NCBI GenBank assembly: GCA_022573605.1
Contig: JACZTQ010000208.1
Span: 1-5,868, forward strand
DNA length: 5,868 bases
From: Pseudomonadota bacterium
Lineage (GTDB): Bacteria > Pseudomonadota > Alphaproteobacteria > Rhodobacterales > Rhodobacteraceae
Direction of reading: 5' to 3'
The stretch's first letter is position 1. Every line of letters starts with the position of its first letter. The notes below the pieces were generated by a model. That model made no database searches, was not told the origin of the DNA, and saw only the letters and a program-made list of their open reading frames with translations. Positions 1 through 5,014 of this stretch are shown here, one piece after another. The translations under genes and the position numbers were made by a program.

Positions 1-41
1 AGGCCGGCTATATGCGCTGCAAGCGTGTTGGCGAAGTTTTT
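1..41 (-). CDS. IS630-family transposase, downstream frame (OrfB), start only
   Basis: The -1 frame relative to OrfA is open from just after an in-frame TAA (44-42) to the window edge. After the A run it reads NFANTLAAHIAG, which resembles the start of the DDE catalytic domain that normally follows EAFKK in this family. There is no start codon here, so it would be made only as a fusion with OrfA by slippage. Only about 13 residues are visible, so the catalytic residues cannot be checked. The alternative is that this copy simply carries a one-base frameshift mutation. Confidence 0.55.
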
Positions 42-532
42 TTAAATGCCTCAATCACTTGGCTGTCCTGCTTCGGGTGCCGCGGGCGGGCGCTCATGTG
101 AGAGAAACCGAGGCAGGAAAGAAGGTCGGATATCGAGCGTTCGCTGTAGAGTACGCCAAAGCGCTCCTCGATCACCCGCTTCAAATCGATCCGCCGCCAG
201 CGCACAACGCCGTCCACCGCCAAGTCAGGGCCGGTCTCCACAATCCGCGCCAGTTCCTTCATCTGATCTTCGTTCAATAGTCGAGGCCGTCCGGCTCCCT
301 GGCGGTTGATCAGGCCATCCGGCCCTTCTGCGTTAAACCGGTGAACCCAGTCGCGCAGTGTCTGACGATCCATCCCGCCAGCCCTGGCCGCATCCGCCCG
401 GCTCATGCCGTCATAAATGGTCGCAAGTGCCAGAAGACGACGGGTTTGTCTTGTATCACAACATCGGCGCGCAAGCCGACGAAGCTGTGGGGCATCAAAA
501 TCTTCTCGAAGTTCAACTCCTGTCTGGGGCAT
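8..532 (-). CDS. IS630-family transposase, upstream frame (OrfA, DNA-binding part)
   Basis: Protein of 174 residues starting MPQTGVELREDF. It is the N-terminal DNA-binding half of an IS630-family transposase, the enzyme that cuts and joins the element ends at TA targets. A helix-turn-helix lies at about residues 30-70 (MSRADAARAGGMDRQTLRDWVHRF), then a GRPR linker, then a second winged-helix-like segment (about 110-150) and the family-typical RPRHPKQD stretch leading into EAFKK. The start is well supported: an AAAGGAGG site (complement of 539-546) lies 6 bases before the ATG. The zero frame ends at TAG (10-8) only 11 codons past a run of seven A. Those last residues (TSPTRLQRI) do not look like the family, whereas the -1 frame does (NFANTLAAHIAG). 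The catalytic DDE domain therefore lies in the second frame, almost all outside the window. OrfA alone would bind DNA but not catalyse transposition. Confidence 0.85.
   Translation of the reverse strand: MPQTGVELREDFDAPQLRRLARRCCDTRQTRRLLALATIYDGMSRADAARAGGMDRQTLRDWVHRFNAEGPDGLINRQGAGRPRLLNEDQMKELARIVETGPDLAVDGVVRWRRIDLKRVIEERFGVLYSERSISDLLSCLGFSHMSARPRHPKQDSQVIEAFKKTSPTRLQRI
36..46 (-). promoter_or_regulatory. Probable -1 slippage site (A7 run) in the transposase
   Basis: On the minus strand the bases TTT-AAA-AAA-ACT (46 to 35) are read in the OrfA frame. The seven A residues (43-37) let a lysine tRNA on AAA (40-38) re-pair one base back on AAA. The next codon is then AAC instead of ACT, and family-like coding resumes. 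The phase is not the canonical X-XXY-YYZ tandem slip, because the base before the first AAA is T; single-site slippage or RNA polymerase slippage on A7 are therefore the likely mechanisms. No strong downstream pseudoknot is evident within the 35 bases available. Confidence 0.5.
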
Positions 533-550
533 GGCAAGCCTCCTTTGCCA
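532..550 (-). promoter_or_regulatory. Hairpin presenting the transposase ribosome binding site
   Basis: Read on the minus strand, TGGCAA (550-545) and TTGCCA (537-532) are perfect 6-bp complements around a 7-base loop AGGAGGC. The Shine-Dalgarno core is in the loop, and the A of the ATG start codon forms the last base of the 3' arm. In the mRNA this would partly hide the start codon and could limit transposase synthesis, or protect the element from read-through transcripts. The complementarity is seen directly; the regulatory effect is inferred. Confidence 0.5.
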
Positions 551-573
551 CCCCTTGAATCAGAACCGAAGCA

Positions 574-618
574 ATTTGGGAATCCCCAACGAGTCAAAAT
601 TTCTCCCCGTTGGTATTA
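574..618 (-). repeat. Candidate terminal region of the IS630 element
   Basis: This stretch upstream of the transposase holds nested symmetry. TTGGG (576-580) and CCCAA (585-589) form a short palindrome, and CCAACG (586-591) pairs with CGTTGG (608-613) across 16 bases. Such repeats are typical of transposase-binding ends, and TA dinucleotides at 614-615 and 617-618 offer possible element borders. The exact tip is unknown because the partner end lies outside the window. Confidence 0.35.
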
Positions 619-810
619 CCGCTACATTCCGGACCCGGTTCAGAGGGACGCTGAACGCGTACTCATGACCCAACCCGGGCATTCAGTGTCGCCGATTTGC
701 GGTGCTGCACTGGCTACTCGCGGGCTATGCGTTGAACCATGACCCGTCTGACTCTGACCGAAAAAAGGCGAAACAACACTTGACGCAGCAGCCTCATGTA
801 GAGAACCGTT

Positions 811-824
811 GTGAAAAATTTCAC
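811..824. promoter_or_regulatory. Candidate operator, inverted repeat GTGAAA-AA-TTTCAC
   Basis: A perfect 6+6 inverted repeat with a 2-base AT centre, about 100 bases before the hydantoinase start codon, in an otherwise mixed-composition leader. Size and symmetry suit a dimeric repressor or activator site. It does not match the TTGACCA-type RutR site known for pyrimidine genes, and no regulator gene is in the window, so the binding family is not assigned. Confidence 0.35.
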
Positions 825-828
825 CCAT

Positions 829-899
829 GCCCCGGCCCCCGAGCCGGGGCCTCGACCCGCTATGCCCAGCGGCGCGAGGTCCCGGCGCAAGGCCGGGAC
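829..899. repeat. Three-hairpin GC-rich palindromic unit (REP-like)
   Basis: Hairpin 1 is GCCCCGGC/GCCGGGGC (829-836 with 843-850, 6-base loop). Hairpin 2 is CCTCG/CGAGG (850-854 with 875-879) enclosing CCGC/GCGG (857-860 with 869-872). Hairpin 3 is GTCCCGGC/GCCGGGAC (879-886 with 892-899, 5-base loop GCAAG). The arms abut with no spacer, so the whole 71-base block could fold as a three-way structure. GC-rich palindromes like these are common dispersed intergenic repeats in alphaproteobacteria. It lies 27 bases before the first gene, so it would form part of its 5' leader if transcription starts upstream. No U-tract follows hairpin 3, so a simple terminator is not indicated. Confidence 0.55.
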
Positions 900-926
900 A
901 TAGGTGAAAATCGGGAGGCTAAACCC

Positions 927-2387
927 ATGACCAAAGTCATCAAGGGCGGCACCGTCGTCACCGCCGACCGCACCTGGCAGGCCGACGTCCTGATCGAGGG
1001 CGAGAAGATCGCCGCGATCGGCCAGAACCTCAAGGGCGACGAGACCATCGACGCCACCGACGCCTATGTCATCCCCGGCGGCATCGACCCGCATACCCAT
1101 CTGGAGATGCCCTTCATGGGCACCACCGCGGCCGAGACCTTCGAGTCCGGCACCTTCGCGGCGGCCTCCGGCGGCACCACCATGCTGGTCGATTTCGTGC
1201 TGCCCGGCGAGGACGGCTCGCTGATCAGCGCGCTCAAGGAGTGGGACCGCAAGTCGGCGCCGCAGATCTGCGCCGACATCTCGTATCACATGGCGATCAC
1301 CAGCTGGAACGAGGGCGTCTTCGACGAGATGGCCGAGGTGGTCAAGCGCGGGGTCAACACCTTCAAGCACTTCATGGCCTACAAGGGCGCGCTGATGGTC
1401 GAGGACGACGAGATGTTCGCCTCGTTCCAGCGCTGCGCCGCCTTGGGCGCCCTGCCGCTGGTCCACGCCGAGAACGGCGACGTGGTGGCCGCGTTGCAGG
1501 AGAAATACATGGCCGAGGGCATGACCGGCCCCGAGGGCCACGCCTATTCGCGCCCGCCCGAGGTCGAGGGCGAGGCCGCCAACCGGGCCATCATGATCGC
1601 CGACACGGCGGGCGTGCCGCTCTACATCGTGCATGTCTCCTGCGAGCAGGCCCACGAGGCCATCCGGCGGGCCCGCCAGAAGGGCATGCGGGTGTTCGGC
1701 GAGCCCTTGATCCAGCACCTGACGCTGGACGAGGGCGAGTATTTCAACCAGGACTGGGACTATGCCGCGCGCCGGGTGATGTCGCCGCCGTTCCGCGACA
1801 AGGTCCACCAGGACAGCCTCTGGGCCGGCCTCGCGGCGGGCTCGTTGCAGGTGGTGGCGACCGATCATGCCGCCTTCACCACCGAGCAGAAGCGCATGGG
1901 GCTGGAGGGTTTCCCGATGATCCCGAACGGCACCGGGGGGCTCGAGGACCGGCTCGCGGTGCTGTGGACCAGGGGGGTCGAGACCGGGCGCCTGACGCCG
2001 AGCGAATTTGTCGCCGTGACCTCGTCCAACATTGCGAAAATCCTCAATGTCTACCCGCTGAAGGGGGCGATCGTGGAGGGCGCGGACGCGGATATCTGCG
2101 TCTGGGACCCGAAGTTATCCAAGACCATCTCGGCGGCCTCGCAGAAATCGATCATCGACTATAACGTGTTCGAGGGCTTCGAGGTCACCGCCCAGGCCCG
2201 CTATACGCTCTCGCGCGGCGAGGTGATCTGGGCCGACGGCCAGAACTCGCAGCCCCGGCCCGGGCGGGGCCGCTTCGTGCCCCGCCCGGCCTTCCCGGCG
2301 GTGAACAAGGCGCTGTCGCGGTGGAAGGAACTGACCGCACCGCGCAAGGTGACGCGCGATCCCATGAACATCCCCTCGGGCGTGTGA
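927..2387 (+). CDS. hydA: Dihydropyrimidinase / D-hydantoinase
   Basis: Cytoplasmic binuclear-zinc amidohydrolase of 486 residues, a normal length for the family. It opens the ring of dihydrouracil, dihydrothymine or 5-substituted hydantoins to give N-carbamoyl products, the second step of reductive pyrimidine breakdown. All expected metal ligands are visible: H56 and H58 (DPHTH), the lysine that becomes carboxylated K147 (TFKHFMAYK), H180 (VHAEN), H236 (IVHVS) and D313 (ATDHAAF). The substrate-binding positions Y152, S286 (MSPPF) and N334 (IPNGTGG) are also in place, with spacing matching characterised hydantoinases. The ATG at 927 is chosen because GGGAGG (913-918) lies 8 bases before it and the family-typical MTKVIKGG begins here; the open frame extends upstream to 702 without such support. 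It is first in an operon with ABC importer genes, the next starting 5 bases after its stop. Dihydropyrimidinase versus hydantoinase cannot be separated by sequence, but a catabolic pyrimidine role fits the context; allantoinase is less likely. Confidence 0.95.
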   Translation: MTKVIKGGTVVTADRTWQADVLIEGEKIAAIGQNLKGDETIDATDAYVIPGGIDPHTHLEMPFMGTTAAETFESGTFAAASGGTTMLVDFVLPGEDGSLISALKEWDRKSAPQICADISYHMAITSWNEGVFDEMAEVVKRGVNTFKHFMAYKGALMVEDDEMFASFQRCAALGALPLVHAENGDVVAALQEKYMAEGMTGPEGHAYSRPPEVEGEAANRAIMIADTAGVPLYIVHVSCEQAHEAIRRARQKGMRVFGEPLIQHLTLDEGEYFNQDWDYAARRVMSPPFRDKVHQDSLWAGLAAGSLQVVATDHAAFTTEQKRMGLEGFPMIPNGTGGLEDRLAVLWTRGVETGRLTPSEFVAVTSSNIAKILNVYPLKGAIVEGADADICVWDPKLSKTISAASQKSIIDYNVFEGFEVTAQARYTLSRGEVIWADGQNSQPRPGRGRFVPRPAFPAVNKALSRWKELTAPRKVTRDPMNIPSGV

Positions 2388-2392
2388 GGGCG

Positions 2393-3184
2393 ATGCCGGT
2401 GGGGGACAGAGCGGTGATCGAGGTGCGCGGGCTGAACCTGGTGTTCCAGACCGCGGATGCGCCGGTCCATGCCCTGAAGGATATCGACCTGACCGTGAAG
2501 GCGGGCGATTTCATCTCCTTCATCGGCCCCTCGGGCTGCGGCAAGACCACCTTTCTGCGGGTGATCGCCGATCTGGAGCAGCCGACCGCCGGGACCATCA
2601 CCGTCAACGGGGTCAGCCCGCGCCAGGCGCGCCTGAAGCGCGCCTACGGCTATGTGTTCCAGGCCGCCGGGCTCTACCCGTGGCGCAGCATCGCCGGCAA
2701 CGTGCGCCTGCCGCTCGAGATCATGGGCTATTCGCGGGCCGAGTGCGACGAGCGCGCCGCCCGCACCCTGGAACTGGTCGGCCTGAGCGGGTTCGAGGGC
2801 AAGTTCCCCTGGCAGCTGTCGGGCGGCATGCAGCAGCGCGCCTCGATCGCCCGGGCGCTGGCCTTCGACGCCGATCTCCTGCTGATGGACGAGCCCTTCG
2901 GGGCGCTCGACGAGATCTCCCGCGACCATCTCAACGAGCAACTTCTGGCGCTCTGGGCCAAGACCGGCAAGACGGTGTGCTTCGTCACCCATTCGATCCC
3001 CGAGGCGGTCTATCTCTCGACCCGGATCGTGGTGATGTCGCCCCGGCCGGGGCGGGTGATCGACGTCATCGACTCGCCCCTGCCGGCCGAGCGGCCATTG
3101 GACATCCGCGAGAGCCCGGAGTTCCTCGAGATCGCCGCCCGGGTGCGCGAGGGGCTGCGGGCGGGGCATTCCTATGACGATTGA
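2393..3184 (+). CDS. ABC transporter ATP-binding protein (NitT/TauT-type importer)
   Basis: ATPase subunit of 263 residues that powers the importer encoded by the following genes. All motifs are intact: Walker A GPSGCGKTT (45-53), Q-loop Q90, signature LSGGMQQR (142-149), Walker B LLLMDEP (162-168), D-loop ALDE (171-174) and switch histidine H200. The sequence after the H-loop (SIPEAVYLSTRIVVMSPRPGR) is typical of the nitrate/taurine/sulfonate/thiamine-precursor ATPases (SsuB, TauB, ThiZ type), and there is no long C-terminal regulatory domain. The start is not certain. ATG 2393 follows the hydantoinase stop by 5 bases with GAGGG only 2 bases away, suggesting translational coupling; GTG 2414 has GGGGGA (2401-2406) 7 bases upstream and would remove 7 residues. 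The frame is also open upstream to an ATG at 2321 inside the hydantoinase gene, which is not credible. The end overlaps the next gene by 11 bases. Confidence 0.93.
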   Translation: MPVGDRAVIEVRGLNLVFQTADAPVHALKDIDLTVKAGDFISFIGPSGCGKTTFLRVIADLEQPTAGTITVNGVSPRQARLKRAYGYVFQAAGLYPWRSIAGNVRLPLEIMGYSRAECDERAARTLELVGLSGFEGKFPWQLSGGMQQRASIARALAFDADLLLMDEPFGALDEISRDHLNEQLLALWAKTGKTVCFVTHSIPEAVYLSTRIVVMSPRPGRVIDVIDSPLPAERPLDIRESPEFLEIAARVREGLRAGHSYDD

Positions 3185-4091
3185 GCACGCCGCACGGCCC
3201 CCGGCCCTGCCCCAAGGTGCATCGATGATCGCCCGCGCCCTGCCCGTCGCCACGGTGATCGCCGCCATCCTGGTGCTGTGGTATCTCGGCGCGGTGATCC
3301 TGAACGCGCCCTGGGAGCGCGACCAGGCCCAGCGCGCGGGCGCCGAGATCAGCACCGCCCAACTGATCGCCAACACCATGGCGCAGACCCGCCCGGTGCT
3401 GCCGGCGCCGCACCAGGTGGCGGTCGAGATCTGGAACACCACGGTGCTGAAGAAGATCACCTCGAAGCGCAGCCTGGTGTTCCATGGCTGGATCACGCTC
3501 TCGTCGACCCTGCTCGGCTTTGCCATCGGCACCGTGATGGGCATCCTGCTGGCGGTCGGCATCGTCCACGACCGGGCCATGGAGATGAGCGTGATGCCCT
3601 GGGTGGTGGCCTCCCAGACCATCCCGATCCTGGCCATCGCGCCGATGATCATCGTGGTGCTGAACGCGGTCGGCCTCAGCGGGCTGCTGCCCAAGGCGCT
3701 GATCTCGGCCTATCTGAGCTTCTTCCCGGTGGTGGTCGGCATGGTCAAGGGGCTGACCTCGCCCGACGCCCTGCAACTCGACCTGATGCGCACCTACGGC
3801 GCCAGCCGCCGCCAGGCCCTGTGGAAGCTGCGCTGGCCCTCCTCGGTGCCCTATCTGTTCACCTCGATGAAGGTGGCGGTGGCGGCCAGCCTGGTCGGCG
3901 CCATCGTCGGCGAGCTGCCGACCGGCGCCGTGGCCGGCCTCGGCGCGCGGCTGCTGGCGGGCAGCTATTACGGCCAGACGATCCAGATCTGGTCGGCCCT
4001 GTTCGCCGCGGCGGCGCTGGCGGCATCCCTGGTGGCGCTGGTCGGGCTGGCCAACCGGATCGTGCTCCGGCGCATGGGGATGGCGCGATGA
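3174..4091 (+). CDS. ABC transporter permease 1 (binding-protein-dependent)
   Basis: Inner-membrane permease of 305 residues from the NitT/TauT/SsuC-like group. Hydrophobic segments are near residues 19-43, 104-130, 140-162, 170-192, 230-250 and 270-296, giving about six passes. The cytoplasmic EAA-type coupling loop is at about 197-225 (SPDALQLDLMRTYGAS...LRWPSSVP), with the conserved glycine and proline. Residues 44-103, between the first two membrane segments, form a long polar stretch including ERDQAQRAGAEIS and a PAPHQVAVEIW segment, longer than in the partner permease. The start at 3174 overlaps the ATPase gene by 11 bases, with GCGGGG (3161-3166) 7 bases before it; ATG 3225 with AAGGTG (3214-3219) is a plausible alternative that would drop 17 polar residues and begin just before the first membrane segment. 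Related to permease 2, so the two probably form a heterodimeric channel. Confidence 0.9.
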   Translation: MTIEHAARPPALPQGASMIARALPVATVIAAILVLWYLGAVILNAPWERDQAQRAGAEISTAQLIANTMAQTRPVLPAPHQVAVEIWNTTVLKKITSKRSLVFHGWITLSSTLLGFAIGTVMGILLAVGIVHDRAMEMSVMPWVVASQTIPILAIAPMIIVVLNAVGLSGLLPKALISAYLSFFPVVVGMVKGLTSPDALQLDLMRTYGASRRQALWKLRWPSSVPYLFTSMKVAVAASLVGAIVGELPTGAVAGLGARLLAGSYYGQTIQIWSALFAAAALAASLVALVGLANRIVLRRMGMAR

Positions 4092-4957
4092 GCTGGGGCG
4101 TGGTGCTTGGCGCGATCGGCTTCTGGCTGGCGGCCTGGGCGCTGAACGCCTGGCTGGCGCGCCAAACCCCGAAGGGTGCCGCCGGCCGCCGGGCGCTCGG
4201 CCTCGCCGTGCCGGCGATCTTCGGCGTCACCCTGCTGGTGCTCTGGGAGGGCATCACCCGGGGCGCCAACGTGCCCACCGTGCTGCTGCCCCCGCCCAGC
4301 ATGATCGCCGAGCGCTTCGCCGCCTCGACCGGCATCCTCTGGGCCGACTTCAAGCAGACCTTCCTCCAGGCGGTGCTGATCGGCTACGCCATGGGCTGCG
4401 GCTCGGCCTTCCTCACCGCCATCGCCATCGACCGCTCGCCCTTCCTGCAACGCGGCCTGCTGCCGGTGGGCAACCTGATCTCGGCCCTGCCGATCATCGG
4501 CATCGCCCCGATCATGGTGATGTGGTTCGGCTTCGACTGGCCCTCGAAGGCGGCGGTGGTGGTGGTGATGACCTTCTTCCCGACCCTGGTGAACACGGTG
4601 CAGGGCTTGCAGGCGGCCGAGGCCATGCAGCGCGACCTGATGCACACCTACGGCGCCAGCTACTGGCAGACGCTGTTCAAGCTGCGCCTGCCCGCCGCCG
4701 CGCCGTTCATCTTCAACGCGCTGAAAATCTGCTCGACGCTGGCCTTGATCGGGGCCATCGTGGCAGAGTTCTTCGGCACCCCGATCGTCGGCATGGGGTT
4801 TCGCATCTCGACCGGGGTCGGGCGGATGGATATCGACCTGGTCTGGGCGGAGATTGCGGTGGCGGCGCTGGCCGGCTCCGCCTTCTACGGGGTGGTCGTG
4901 CTGATCGAGCGCGCGGTCACCTTCTGGCATCCCTCGGTCCGGGGCCAGGGAAGTTGA
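4088..4957 (+). CDS. ABC transporter permease 2 (binding-protein-dependent)
   Basis: Second inner-membrane permease, 289 residues, beginning in an ATGA overlap with the stop of permease 1, a hallmark of translational coupling; GGGGAT (4077-4082) is the ribosome binding site. Membrane segments lie near residues 4-24, 38-56, 92-114, 124-147, 155-172, 212-230 and 252-275. The coupling loop is at about 177-206 (AAEAMQRDLMHTYGAS...LRLPAAAP), closely parallel to that of permease 1 (DLMxTYGAS, KLRxP, GAIV shared). A PPPSMIAERF segment (68-77) before the core is typical of SsuC/TauC/ThiX-type permeases. The extra N-terminal hydrophobic segment is unlike permease 1 and suggests up to seven passes. The much longer open frame upstream in this phase, back to 3278, is a shadow inside permease 1. 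Confidence 0.92.
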   Translation: MSWGVVLGAIGFWLAAWALNAWLARQTPKGAAGRRALGLAVPAIFGVTLLVLWEGITRGANVPTVLLPPPSMIAERFAASTGILWADFKQTFLQAVLIGYAMGCGSAFLTAIAIDRSPFLQRGLLPVGNLISALPIIGIAPIMVMWFGFDWPSKAAVVVVMTFFPTLVNTVQGLQAAEAMQRDLMHTYGASYWQTLFKLRLPAAAPFIFNALKICSTLALIGAIVAEFFGTPIVGMGFRISTGVGRMDIDLVWAEIAVAALAGSAFYGVVVLIERAVTFWHPSVRGQGS

Positions 4958-5014
4958 CGACAGGGCCAATGAACGAGGAAACGCCCCCATAACCAAACAA
5001 GAAGGAGAAATGCA
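4958..5014 (+). promoter_or_regulatory. Operon spacer with ribosome binding site and mini-ORFs
   Basis: The only sizeable gap in the operon, 57 bases and AT-richer than its flanks. AAGGAG (5002-5007) lies 7 bases before the binding-protein ATG and is the strongest site in the operon, fitting the usual need for more binding protein than membrane subunits. An ATG at 5010 is only 2 bases from this site and reads ATG-CAA-TGA, so it does not start the gene. A seven-codon frame MNEETPP (4969-4992) has no good ribosome binding site. No terminator hairpin is seen. Confidence 0.6.

Larger units (their letters stand above)
1..616 (-). mobile_element. IS630-family insertion sequence, partial (transposase start end)
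   Basis: One end of an IS630-family (Tc1/mariner-like) element. The case rests on the transposase upstream frame on the minus strand and its frameshifted continuation to the window edge. The outer boundary is inferred, not proven: upstream of the transposase the sequence has repeated CGTTGG-type motifs (586-591 and 608-613), then TA dinucleotides at 614-615 and 617-618, and TA is the known target and duplication of this family. The second end and the target duplication lie outside the window, so the termini cannot be matched. Base composition of this stretch is lower in GC than the operon to its right, which fits acquired DNA. No sign of decay is visible in the part shown. Confidence 0.75.
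619..926. other. Intergenic region between the IS element and the operon
   Basis: No gene is supported here. Open frames crossing it lack ribosome binding sites, recognisable protein sequence and the GC-rich third positions of the neighbours. It contains a tandem hexamer TCTGAC-TCTGAC (747-758), a short A run (761-766), a TTGACG hexamer (780-785) without a convincing -10 partner, the inverted repeat at 811-824 and the hairpin cluster at 829-899. The operon promoter should lie in this stretch, or upstream of where the insertion sequence now sits, but it could not be placed. Confidence 0.6.

Noticed and set aside
569..597. Transposase promoter with -35 TTGACT (complement of 592-597)
   Set aside because: The hexamer at correct spacing, TTGCTT, matches only two of six -10 positions.
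341..742. Plus-strand open frame across the insertion sequence end
   Set aside because: Mostly antisense to the transposase, no ribosome binding site and no known protein features.
747..758. Tandem TCTGAC-TCTGAC
   Set aside because: A single 6-base duplication, too short to call a functional repeat.
780..808. Sigma-70 promoter with -35 TTGACG at 780-785
   Set aside because: At 17-base spacing the -10 would be GAACCG; the nearest better hexamer TGTAGA (797-802) is only 11 bases away.
702..926. N-terminal extension of the hydantoinase
   Set aside because: It would translate the palindromic leader, has no ribosome binding site and does not resemble the family; GGGAGG and MTKVIKGG support 927.
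619..926. RutR operator or thiamine (TPP) riboswitch upstream of the operon
   Set aside because: No TTGACCA-N2-TGGTCAA-like palindrome and none of the conserved TPP riboswitch core could be found by eye.
714..1868. Minus-strand open frame opposite hydA
   Set aside because: Low-complexity translation opposite a gene with a complete active site.
2201..3694. Long minus-strand open frame opposite the ATPase and permease 1
   Set aside because: Same cause; it crosses three real plus-strand genes and has no plausible ribosome binding site or domain.
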